A stretch of DNA of 64,000 bases from Schwartzia succinivorans DSM 10502 (GTDB lineage Bacteria > Bacillota > Negativicutes > Selenomonadales > Selenomonadaceae): contig NZ_FQUG01000008.1 of assembly GCF_900129225.1 (NCBI RefSeq), positions 38,525 to 102,524 on the forward strand, written 5' to 3'. Position numbers and translations under genes: made by a program. Numbering within the stretch: the first letter of the stretch is position 1; every line of letters begins with the position of its first letter. Of the stretch, positions 8,500 to 16,208 are shown one piece after another. The notes under the pieces are model-generated. The model saw only the letters and a program-made list of their open reading frames with translations, was not told the DNA's origin and did no database searches.

Positions 8500-9147
8500 A
8501 TGATTCCATTACAGGCAATTGCGATAGCAGGCGTTGTGCTTTTGATATTCATAGCCCATCGTTTATGCCCGGACCGCAAAATATTTGCCCTTTTCACCGT
8601 AATTATACTGACAGCCTCCGGTGCGCTCTTTTTCTACAGTGCAAAGCCGGTGGAGCCTGAGCCTATGAGCGCGGAGGAACGCGCCGAGCTTGCTGTCCAG
8701 CAGGAGCTTGTGGCTGACTGGTTCGCTTCCTATCAGTTTTACCTTGAGCGCCTGGACAGAAACTGGCAGAAATATCACCGCATACTCTCGGATTTCGAGG
8801 CTGATGTAATAAGCATACAGATTGCAAGGTCACGTCTGATTCACCTTGAGGAAAGCTCCCGTGCTCTCGCCGTAGAGGTAGAAAAGCTTGAGCCTCCCAA
8901 CGGGCTGCACGCAGAAAATTACGACCTGGCAGCTTCTATTTTCATAAAGGTCAGAAGCTACGCACAGGCACAGCACCATGCAATTTCCGCAACGGCGCAG
9001 GCTGCTGACCCTGAGACAATGCCCACTGACATTCAGGAGGAGCAGAGCCGCCGGCTTCGTGAGACCATGATACGGGAATCACCTGCAGGACTTTTCACAG
9101 GCGCGGAGCTTGCCGCCCTCAGAGACCATGTCTCCATCAAGGAATGA
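8500..9147 (+). CDS. Hypothetical membrane protein with two N-terminal transmembrane helices (215 aa)
   Basis: Two hydrophobic segments (about 3-19 and 27-46) form a hairpin anchor, followed by an acidic Pro-Glu stretch (AKPVEPEP) and a mostly helical, charged domain of about 150 residues (WFASYQFYLERLDRNWQKYH). AAAGGAGG lies before the ATG. It ends ten bases before the IMPACT-family gene, so the two are probably co-transcribed. No family is recognised. Topology would place the helical domain on one side of the membrane; which side is not decidable from the sequence. Confidence 0.75.
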   Translation: MIPLQAIAIAGVVLLIFIAHRLCPDRKIFALFTVIILTASGALFFYSAKPVEPEPMSAEERAELAVQQELVADWFASYQFYLERLDRNWQKYHRILSDFEADVISIQIARSRLIHLEESSRALAVEVEKLEPPNGLHAENYDLAASIFIKVRSYAQAQHHAISATAQAADPETMPTDIQEEQSRRLRETMIRESPAGLFTGAELAALRDHVSIKE

Positions 9148-9156
9148 GGAGCTTTT

Positions 9157-9780
9157 ATGATACGTACCATCACAGAGGGAAGCACAGCGGAGTTCACTGT
9201 TCAGCGTTCCCGTTTCATTGCCTGTACTGCCTCCGTAAAGACCGAGGAAGAGGCACAGGCATTTTTGACCGCACAGAAAAAGAAATATTATGATGCACGC
9301 CATCACTGCTCCGCCTGGATTCTTGGCCGCGACGGCGCAAAGCAGAAGGCCTCTGATGACGGAGAGCCCAGCGGTACCGCAGGCGCGCCGATCCTTGATA
9401 TCCTGAAGCACGGCGGCTTTACTGATTCCATTATTGTCGTCACCAGATATTTCGGTGGCATAAAGCTTGGCACCGGCGGTCTTACCAGAGCCTACGGACA
9501 TGCCGCACAGCTTGGCATCGAAGCCGCAAAAACGGCTAAGGTCATGACCATGGAACGTGTCACCGTTCGCATCGCCTATCCGCTTCTCGGCGCGGTAGAG
9601 AACGAACTCCGCCAAAGCGGCATACGCATAGAGGATTCCTCCTACGCGGAGGATGTAACCCTTACACTTCTTTTGACAGAGGAGCAGCAGGCTCCCTTCC
9701 GCCAAAAGCTCGCGGACCTCACAGCAGGACAGGCAGAGCTTACGGAAGATGGAATGCAGGAGGTACTTCTCCCCGAATAA
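9157..9780 (+). CDS. yigZ: IMPACT/YigZ family protein (UPF0029)
   Basis: 207 residues. The N-terminal domain shows the family pattern RSRFIACTASVKTEEEA, then DARHHCSAWI, DDGEPSGTAG and RYFGGIKLGTGGL (about residues 47-110). The C-terminal part is a ferredoxin-like domain usual for YigZ. These proteins are linked to translation control (IMPACT in eukaryotes); the bacterial role is unsettled. The GAGGAG ribosome site precedes the ATG and it follows the membrane protein closely. Confidence 0.9.
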   Translation: MIRTITEGSTAEFTVQRSRFIACTASVKTEEEAQAFLTAQKKKYYDARHHCSAWILGRDGAKQKASDDGEPSGTAGAPILDILKHGGFTDSIIVVTRYFGGIKLGTGGLTRAYGHAAQLGIEAAKTAKVMTMERVTVRIAYPLLGAVENELRQSGIRIEDSSYAEDVTLTLLLTEEQQAPFRQKLADLTAGQAELTEDGMQEVLLPE

Positions 9781-9820
9781 AAACGCTGCGCACAAGATTT
9801 TCCTGTACGCAGCGTTTTTT
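9781..9820 (+). terminator. Terminator after yigZ
   Basis: AAACGCTGCG (9781-9790) pairs with CGCAGCGTTT (9808-9817), followed by T residues. Confidence 0.85.
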
Positions 9821-9832
9821 ATGACAAATCTT

Positions 9833-9879
9833 ATCCTATTCCCCAAACTTTTATTTTTCAGGTTTTTGGGGAATAGGAT
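9833..9879. repeat. Palindrome P1 flanking the second DUF4143 ATPase
   Basis: Perfect 15-base arms ATCCTATTCCCCAAA / TTTGGGGAATAGGAT around a 17-base loop. The same arms and loop recur at 11300-11340 in the same orientation. It can also act as a terminator in the plus direction. Confidence 0.85.
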
Positions 9880-9919
9880 TTTTATTTTATTTAAAAAGAC
9901 CTGTAAAACAGCATGTAAA

Positions 9920-11137
9920 TCATGCCTTTTCCAAGGCATATTCATCCAGCAAAAAATCAAGCATGTTCATCTTTTTGTACCCATTCCCCAAATCAGTAAA
10001 CGGATCATCATCCATAGTAATGACAATTTTCTTGTACCCGTCGTCCAGTTTGCGGAAGGAACTGACTTCTCTTTCCCGAGTTTTTTCGTCAATCAATGTG
10101 TACGAAACCTGTATATAGTAGGTATCCTTCATATTTCTTGCAATGAAATCAATCTCTTTTTGTTCATTCCTGCCAATATCTACTATGTATCCTCTGTGCA
10201 GCAGTTCTGTATATACGATATTTTCTATGGTATGGGTAGGCTCTATCTGTCGGAAGTTCAGAAAAGCATTGCGAAGCCCTATATCAACTGCGTAATATTT
10301 GTACAGAGTTTTCAGGTAAGCCTTGCCTTTAATATCATATCTGTCCGCCCGATAAAACAGGAACGAATCACAAAGATTTTCTATGTAGCTTCCAACTGTC
10401 TTGTGGTCAACTGTCGCATGTCCGTTACTTCTGAGCGTATCTGTTATCTTACGGCTGGATACATAGGCTCCGATGCTCGAACACAGTAAGCTCAAAAGCG
10501 CCTGCAGTACTTCTTTGTTGCGGATACCATAGCGCTCGACAATATCGTCAATAACAACGGTTTCAGCTATAGTACGCAAATATTCTGCTTTCTGCATTGG
10601 TTCAGGTTCCTGCAAAAGATATGGCATGCCGCCGTACATCATGTAATCATTAAAGGCTTTACGCTTATCTCCCTGACAGTAGCTGTAATATTCGCTGAAG
10701 CTCAGCGGAAACATTTTAAGCTCTATCCCTCGCCCACGAAACCTTGTGTTTATGTCCGTCGACAAAAACTTTGAGTTCGAACCGGTTATATATACATCAC
10801 AGTCAAAATCACGTTTGATGCCGTTTACAACATCCTCAAAGTTTTCTACCAGCTGAATCTCATCCAAAAATATATAGCAGCGGCCCTTTCCCTGCATCTG
10901 CTGCGCAAGGTATTTATAAAGTGCTGCCGGCTCTTTCAAGTCTGCATTTTTTATGTTGTCGATTGCGACCTTGATGATATGGTCAGCCGGTATTCCATCT
11001 TCCAGCAGCCGTTTATGGTATAAATCAAAGAGAAGTGTCGATTTTCCACAGCGTCTGATACCTGTTATAATTTTCACTAAATCTTTATCTTTATGTTTGT
11101 AAAGACGCTCCAAATATAAATCGCGGTTAAGTATCAT
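9920..11137 (-). CDS. AAA-type ATPase with DUF4143 domain (405 aa)
   Basis: Walker A GIRRCGKSTLL lies near residue 26, Walker B YIFLDEIQ near residue 89, and the sensor TGSNSKFL near residue 119. The segment SEYYSYC and GGMPYLL are usual in this family. The C-terminal domain includes GYIVDIGRNEQKEIDFIA, the nuclease-like motif of DUF4143 proteins. GAGGAGGTGG lies before the ATG. It is related to the protein at 3459-4808 but clearly diverged. It lies alone between two copies of one palindrome and is convergent with yigZ, which points to insertion as a unit. The biological role of the family is unknown. Confidence 0.87.
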   Translation of the reverse strand: MILNRDLYLERLYKHKDKDLVKIITGIRRCGKSTLLFDLYHKRLLEDGIPADHIIKVAIDNIKNADLKEPAALYKYLAQQMQGKGRCYIFLDEIQLVENFEDVVNGIKRDFDCDVYITGSNSKFLSTDINTRFRGRGIELKMFPLSFSEYYSYCQGDKRKAFNDYMMYGGMPYLLQEPEPMQKAEYLRTIAETVVIDDIVERYGIRNKEVLQALLSLLCSSIGAYVSSRKITDTLRSNGHATVDHKTVGSYIENLCDSFLFYRADRYDIKGKAYLKTLYKYYAVDIGLRNAFLNFRQIEPTHTIENIVYTELLHRGYIVDIGRNEQKEIDFIARNMKDTYYIQVSYTLIDEKTREREVSSFRKLDDGYKKIVITMDDDPFTDLGNGYKKMNMLDFLLDEYALEKA

Positions 11138-11160
11138 GTTTCCACCTCCTCTTCATAAGT

Positions 11161-11200
11161 ATATTCCCCAAAAATCCTTTTTTCAAGTTTTTGGGGAATA
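11161..11200. repeat. Palindrome P2, variant of P1
   Basis: Arms TATTCCCCAAAAA / TTTTTGGGGAATA with a different loop from P1 and P3. It lies just upstream of the DUF4143 gene start. Confidence 0.8.
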
Positions 11201-11241
11201 GGATTTTTGGTTTCAAGCGTTTGTCCTTCCATACATATCAA

Positions 11242-11280
11242 AAAGGCACTATGCACAGGGATTCTGTACATAGTGCCTTT
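11242..11280 (-). terminator. Terminator downstream of the suf operon
   Basis: AAAGGCACTATG (11242-11253) pairs with CATAGTGCCTTT (11269-11280). On the minus strand the stem is followed by TTTTT. Confidence 0.75.
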
Positions 11281-11299
11281 AGCATTTTATGTCGTAAAT

Positions 11300-11340
11300 C
11301 TATTCCCCAAACTTTTATTTTTCAGGTTTTTGGGGAATAG
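11300..11340. repeat. Palindrome P3, same loop as P1
   Basis: Arms CTATTCCCCAAA / TTTGGGGAATAG with the same loop sequence as P1 (9833-9879). It begins four bases after the sufU stop codon, so it may also help end suf transcripts. Confidence 0.85.
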
Positions 11341-11344
11341 AATT

Positions 11345-11779
11345 TTATTCCTTTTTCTCCTCCAGCGCGTTATCCAGCGTGTGCCATGAAAGCACGGCGC
11401 ATTTCACGCGGGCAGGAAGGTTTGAGATGTTCTTAAGGGCTATGGCATCCCCAAGGTCCTCAAGCGCATCATCATCCGTAATGTCGCCTTTTATCATGCC
11501 GAGGAACATTTCCGAAAGACGCTTTGCCTCGTCCACGGATTCCCCCTTGATAAGGTCAATCATCATTGACGTGGAGGCCTGTGATATGGCACAGCCCACA
11601 CCCGTGAATGACGCGTCCTTTACAACGCCGTTCTCCACCTCAAGCTCCAGCGTGATTTCATCGCCGCAGCTTGGATTGCGGCCTTTAAGCGTTACCGTCG
11701 GTGAGGCGAGATGATGCCTGTTCTCGGGATTTCTGCTCTCCTCTGCGATAAGCTCAGTATATATATTTTCAAGCCCCAA
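11345..11779 (-). CDS. sufU: Fe-S cluster assembly protein SufU
   Basis: 144 residues, the normal SufU length. Metal or cluster ligands are visible: Cys in GRNPSCGDEI, in GVGCAISQAS and in RVKCAVLSW, with the Asp of CGD. SufU accepts sulfur from SufS, typically through a bound zinc in Firmicutes. The TTG start overlaps the end of sufS, with GGAGG nine bases upstream. It is the last gene of sufCBDSU and is followed by hairpins. Confidence 0.92.
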   Translation of the reverse strand: MGLENIYTELIAEESRNPENRHHLASPTVTLKGRNPSCGDEITLELEVENGVVKDASFTGVGCAISQASTSMMIDLIKGESVDEAKRLSEMFLGMIKGDITDDDALEDLGDAIALKNISNLPARVKCAVLSWHTLDNALEEKKE

Positions 11780-13007
11780 GGTGCATGACCTCCCTTACTT
11801 TTTTGAGTGCCTCAACCCAGCGGTCTACGTCCTCTCTGGTGTTGTAGAAATAGAAGCTTGCGCGGCAGGTTGCGTTCTGTCCCAGGTACCGCATAAGCGG
11901 CTGAGCGCAGTGATGTCCCGCACGGACGGCCACCCCCTCCGCGTCAAGAATCGTCGCCACGTCATGGGGATGGACGTCCTTCACATTGAAGGTAATGATG
12001 CCTGTCTTATTGTCACGCTTCGTATCGCAGCCGTAAAGCTCAATAAACGGCAGCTCCCGGAGCTGCGGCAGGGCGTAGTCAACCAAATCCTTTTCAATCG
12101 CCGTAATGCGGTCAAAGGTGAGTTTTTCGAGATAATCAACAGCTGCAGTAAGTCCTGCGGCCCCTCCCACATTCTGCGTTCCTGCTTCAAATTTAGCAGG
12201 AAGCTCGGCGTAGGTAGTCGTCTGTTCCTCTACATACTCAATCATATCTCCGCCCATGAGGAACGGCGGCATGGCGTCAAGAAGCTTTTCCTTTCCGTAA
12301 AGAACACCGATTCCCATAGGCGACAGCATTTTATGTCCCGAAAAAGCGAAGAAGTCCGCGTCAATTGCCTGAACATCAACCGCCATGTGAGCAACGCTCT
12401 GGGAGCCGTCAACCACTACAACAGCGCCCACGCTGTGTGCCTTGTCGGCAACCTCCTTTACAGGGTTTACAAGGCCCAGGACATTAGATACCTGCGTAAC
12501 CGCAACCAGCTTTGTTTTTTCCGTAATCTTCGTCTGTATATCTTCCTCGGACAGGTTTCCGTCCTCTTCAAGGTAGATATATTTCAGCACAGCGCCCTTT
12601 GCGTGGGCAACATGCTGCCACGGTACAAGGTTGCTGTGATGCTCGGAAATCGTTATTACGATTTCGTCGCCCTCCTTGATATTCGAAAGCCCATAGCTGT
12701 ACGCGATGAGATTCAGCGCCTCTGTGGCATTTTTCGTGAAAATAATCTCATTTGATTTTTTCGCGTTGATAAACTTACGCACGCGCTCACGTGCATTTTC
12801 GTATATATCCGTAGCCTCAACGGAGAGAGCGTATGCTCCGCGGTGAGGGTTCGCGTTGCAGCCGCCGTAGTAGCCGCATACGGCATGAATCATGCTCTCC
12901 GGCTTCTGTGTTGTCGCGCCGTTGTCGAGATAGACAATGGGTTTGCCGTTCATATTCTGTGCCAGAAGAGGAAAATCCTTGCGAAATTCCTGTGCATCAT
13001 TTATCAT
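11769..13007 (-). CDS. sufS: Cysteine desulfurase SufS
   Basis: 412 residues, a class V aminotransferase fold. The PLP lysine sits in FFAFSGHKMLSP and the catalytic cysteine in VRAGHHCAQPLMRYLG, both typical of type II desulfurases. It opens with the usual FRKDFPLLAQ segment. ATG at 13007 is preferred to the TTG at 13013 because GGGAGA lies seven bases before it. It overlaps sufD by 11 bases and sufU by 11 bases, so translation of the three is probably coupled. It takes sulfur from cysteine and passes it to SufU. Confidence 0.93.
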   Translation of the reverse strand: MINDAQEFRKDFPLLAQNMNGKPIVYLDNGATTQKPESMIHAVCGYYGGCNANPHRGAYALSVEATDIYENARERVRKFINAKKSNEIIFTKNATEALNLIAYSYGLSNIKEGDEIVITISEHHSNLVPWQHVAHAKGAVLKYIYLEEDGNLSEEDIQTKITEKTKLVAVTQVSNVLGLVNPVKEVADKAHSVGAVVVVDGSQSVAHMAVDVQAIDADFFAFSGHKMLSPMGIGVLYGKEKLLDAMPPFLMGGDMIEYVEEQTTTYAELPAKFEAGTQNVGGAAGLTAAVDYLEKLTFDRITAIEKDLVDYALPQLRELPFIELYGCDTKRDNKTGIITFNVKDVHPHDVATILDAEGVAVRAGHHCAQPLMRYLGQNATCRASFYFYNTREDVDRWVEALKKVREVMHLGA

Positions 13008-13845
13008 CGGCAATTCTCCCTTCTATTTCTTCCCTTATTTCTCCTGCCAGCTCTTTATCAGGTATACGTGTAAGCACCGGCGCAAGAGCCGCTTCTACAA
13101 CAAGCTTCTTAGCTTCCTCCATATCAATGCCGCGGCTCATGAGGTAAAACAGCTTTCCCTCATCCATCTTTCCGATGCTCACAGCATGATGTCCGTCAAC
13201 ATCCGCCTCACCGGAAAGCATGAGCGGAACGGAACGGTTTCTTACCTTCGGTGAAAGCAGCATTACTTCCTCTCGCTCACGGCCCACAGAGCCTTCAGAG
13301 CCCTTTATGAAATCAAGCGTACCGCGGAATACCTTCTCACTTTCCCCGGTCATGGCACCGTGCACCATCATTGTCGCATCGGTGTGGCGGCCTTCCTGCC
13401 GTATGATATAGTTCATATCCACACGGCGTTTTCCGTCGGCAAAGTAAAGCGCTGAAACATCAGCACGGCTTCCTTCTCCCGCGAGATTTACAAAAAGCTT
13501 TGAAGCCGCCTCGCTTCCGCCTGCCTCTACAGCAGTATAACGGAACAGCGCGTCCTTTTCGCAGACTGCCTCGACAACATCCGCGTGTGGATGGTCTCCC
13601 GAAAGCACCGCACGGATGAGATGAAACTCAGCGCCCTCCTCAAGCTCCACACGAATCTTTCCTGCAAGCTCCTCGCGGTAGACTACAACCGCCTCCGCCT
13701 TCGTTCCCTTGGGTACTGTTATAAGACGCCCGCCGCCGGCCTCATCAAGGACACAGGCAGGCATTTTTGCTTCGTTTACACCGAGCCAGCGCCATGTGCG
13801 CATGGGAATCTCGCTGAAAACAATCTGTTCTTTTGTATCTGTCAT
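12997..13845 (-). CDS. sufD: Fe-S cluster assembly protein SufD
   Basis: 282 residues, shorter than E. coli SufD (about 420) because the N-terminal helical part is reduced. The beta-helix core is present, with the family end motif FYLMSRGIDMEEAKKLVVEA near residue 230. It is in the SufBCD scaffold together with SufB and SufC. Its ATG overlaps the sufB stop by one base (TGATG). Confidence 0.88.
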   Translation of the reverse strand: MTDTKEQIVFSEIPMRTWRWLGVNEAKMPACVLDEAGGGRLITVPKGTKAEAVVVYREELAGKIRVELEEGAEFHLIRAVLSGDHPHADVVEAVCEKDALFRYTAVEAGGSEAASKLFVNLAGEGSRADVSALYFADGKRRVDMNYIIRQEGRHTDATMMVHGAMTGESEKVFRGTLDFIKGSEGSVGREREEVMLLSPKVRNRSVPLMLSGEADVDGHHAVSIGKMDEGKLFYLMSRGIDMEEAKKLVVEAALAPVLTRIPDKELAGEIREEIEGRIADDK

Positions 13846-15251
13846 CAGCCCATCGTCCCTTCCAGCTCAATATTGATAAGATTATTCATCTCAACCGCGT
13901 ACTCCAGCGGCAGAGCCTTCGCAATCGGCTCAACAAAGCCCCGTACAATCATAGCACGGGCCTCGTCCTCGCTGATACCGCGGCTCATGAGATAATAGAC
14001 CGCCTCGTCGCTGATGCGGCCGATTTTTGCCTCGTGTCCGATATCCGCTTCATCACCCTGAATATCCATTGTCGGAAGCGTGTCAGAGCGTGATTCGCTG
14101 TCCAGCATCAGGGATTCGCAGTTCACCGAGCATTTGGCAAATGGCGCGTTGGATGTGACCTTTACGCCGCTTCTGTATGTGGCGATACCGCCGTCCTTTG
14201 AGATGGTACGGGTATTGATTGTCGCAGAGGTATGCGGAGCCGCGTGCACCACCGTTGCCCCGGTATCAAGATTCTGTCCGTGTCCTGCAAAGGTAACACC
14301 CGTGAACTCGCATTTCGCGTTCTCGCCGTGAAGAATACTCGTCGGATAAAGCATTGAAACGTGGGAGCCGAATGAACCCGATACCCATTCGATGATACCG
14401 TCCTTTTCGACAAGGGCACGTTTCGTATTGAGATTCATCATGTTGCGGGACCAGTTTTCAATAGTGGAATAGCGCAGCCGCGCGCCTTCCTTTACGAAAA
14501 GCTCAACACAGCCCGCATGAAGATTCGTTACGTTGTACTTAGGCGCGGAGCATCCCTCGATGAAATGAAGGCTTGCACCCTTTTCCAGTATGATGAGCGT
14601 ATGCTCGAACTGTCCTGCTCCCGCGGCGTTCAGACGGAAATAGGACTGCAGAGGAATCTTCACCTGCACTCCCTCGGGAACATAGACAAAGGAACCGCCC
14701 GACCAGACAGCACCGTGAAGCGCAGCGAATTTGTGATCCTTCGGCGGAACCAGCTTCATGAAGTATTCCTTTACAATATCCTCATACTCCCTAAGCGCTG
14801 TTTCCATATCTGTATAAACTACGCCCTGCTTCGTAAGACTCTCCTGAATGCTGTGGTAAACCACCTCGGAGTCATACTGGGCACCGACACCTGCGAGAGA
14901 TGTCTTTTCCGCATCGGGAATACCGAGGCGGTCAAAGGTGTCCTTTATATCCTCCGGTACCTCGTCCCAGCTTCCCACCATCTTTGCGTCAGGACGCACG
15001 TAGGTCACGATGTTATCCATGTTAAGCTCGGAAAGGTCAGGTCCCCATGTAGGAAGCTCCGTATGATTGTAGACATCGAGGGCCTTCAGACGGAACTCCG
15101 TCATCCACTCAGGGTCATTTTTCCGTGCCGAGATATCCCGGACAATTTCCTCCGTAAGACCACTATCCGACTTGTAAACGGAGCGGTCTTCATTTCGTAT
15201 GTCATAGAGCGTGCGCTCTATATCCTCTATAAAAGTTTTCTTCTTTGCCAT
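13845..15251 (-). CDS. sufB: Fe-S cluster assembly protein SufB
   Basis: 468 residues, normal length. The beta-helix scaffold contains conserved NSRTISKDGG-like and SDTLPTMDI segments, and the C-terminal YYLMSRGISEDEARAMIV shared with SufD. Conserved cysteine regions such as GCSAPKYN and KCSVNCESL are present. GAGGTG precedes the ATG and the gene starts nine bases after sufC. SufB is the scaffold on which the new cluster forms. Confidence 0.94.
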   Translation of the reverse strand: MAKKKTFIEDIERTLYDIRNEDRSVYKSDSGLTEEIVRDISARKNDPEWMTEFRLKALDVYNHTELPTWGPDLSELNMDNIVTYVRPDAKMVGSWDEVPEDIKDTFDRLGIPDAEKTSLAGVGAQYDSEVVYHSIQESLTKQGVVYTDMETALREYEDIVKEYFMKLVPPKDHKFAALHGAVWSGGSFVYVPEGVQVKIPLQSYFRLNAAGAGQFEHTLIILEKGASLHFIEGCSAPKYNVTNLHAGCVELFVKEGARLRYSTIENWSRNMMNLNTKRALVEKDGIIEWVSGSFGSHVSMLYPTSILHGENAKCEFTGVTFAGHGQNLDTGATVVHAAPHTSATINTRTISKDGGIATYRSGVKVTSNAPFAKCSVNCESLMLDSESRSDTLPTMDIQGDEADIGHEAKIGRISDEAVYYLMSRGISEDEARAMIVRGFVEPIAKALPLEYAVEMNNLINIELEGTMG

Positions 15252-15260
15252 GACCGCACC

Positions 15261-16010
15261 TCATTCTGCCTGTCCGATAAGATGCGTAAAGCCATTGCGG
15301 TTGATTTCGTCAATAAGCTCCGCGCCGCCCTCAGCAACAATGCTTCCCTTCACGAGAACATGAACACGGTCTACCTTGAGCTCCGACAAAATGCGCGCGT
15401 TGTGGGTGATGATGATGCAGGCATTTTCCTCGTTATGGAATGCGCTTACACCCTTTGAAACAATCTGCACCGCGTCAACGTCAAGACCTGAATCCGTCTC
15501 ATCAAGAAGAGCCAGCTTCGGCTGCAGCATAAGAAGCTGGAGAATCTCCGTGCGCTTCTTCTCACCACCGGAAAAACCTACATTGAGATAGCGGTCAGCA
15601 TACTCAGGGTTCATCTGCAGCTTTTCCATAGCAGCTTTAAGCTCTTTTTTGAAGGCGGTAATTTTTATTTTCTGTCCCGTGACGGCCTGCTTTGCCGTGC
15701 GGAGCATATTCTCCACAGTGATTCCGGGAATCTCCTCAGGCGTCTGGAAGGACAGGAAAAGTCCCTGACGTGCGCGCTCGAAGGTAGGCATTGACGTGAG
15801 GTCTTCGCCCTCAAATGTCATTGTGCCTTCCGTTACCTGATATTTCGGATGTCCCATGATAACATTCATAAGGGTGGATTTTCCCGAACCGTTCGGTCCA
15901 AGGAGTACATGCACCTCACCCTTTTTCACATTGAGGCTGAGCCCCTTTAATATCTCGCGGCCTTCAACGCCCGCATGCAAATCATGGATGGCCAGTAAAT
16001 CTTTTTCCAC
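15261..16010 (-). CDS. sufC: SufC ATPase of the SufBCD complex
   Basis: 249 residues. Walker A LGPNGSGKSTLM, signature VGFSGGEKKRTEILQ and Walker B LALLDETDSGLDVDA are those of SufC rather than transporter ATPases. The start is GTG with AAGGAGA about nine bases upstream. It is the first gene of the operon, with a clear promoter at 16070-16097. Confidence 0.95.
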   Translation of the reverse strand: MEKDLLAIHDLHAGVEGREILKGLSLNVKKGEVHVLLGPNGSGKSTLMNVIMGHPKYQVTEGTMTFEGEDLTSMPTFERARQGLFLSFQTPEEIPGITVENMLRTAKQAVTGQKIKITAFKKELKAAMEKLQMNPEYADRYLNVGFSGGEKKRTEILQLLMLQPKLALLDETDSGLDVDAVQIVSKGVSAFHNEENACIIITHNARILSELKVDRVHVLVKGSIVAEGGAELIDEINRNGFTHLIGQAE

Positions 16011-16045
16011 AAAAATCTATCTCCTTTTATTTCGTTACTTTTATT

Positions 16046-16097
16046 CTAACAAGTTTAGTTGCACTTATTATTATAACAGGATTTTTTCGTTTGTCAG
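16046..16097 (-). promoter_or_regulatory. suf operon promoter with start-site dyad
   Basis: On the minus strand CTGACA (16092-16097) and TATAAT (16070-16075) are 16 bases apart. An imperfect dyad, plus-strand CTAACAAGTTTAGTT (16046-16060), covers the expected transcription start. A repressor of the Rrf2/IscR or Fur type could bind there; which one is not determined. Confidence 0.65.
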
Positions 16098-16172
16098 TAT
16101 TATTTATCACATATTTCATTAAAAATAGAAAAAATTCATGAACCGCTTCCGAATATATGAGCAAATAACAAA

Positions 16173-16200
16173 GACAGCCTCCCAACTTCGGGAAGCTGTC
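16173..16200 (-). terminator. Terminator after the methyltransferase fusion gene
   Basis: GACAGCTTCCC pairs with GGGAGGCTGTC on the minus strand, followed by TTTGTTATTTG. Confidence 0.75.
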
Positions 16201-16208
16201 AAAACCGT

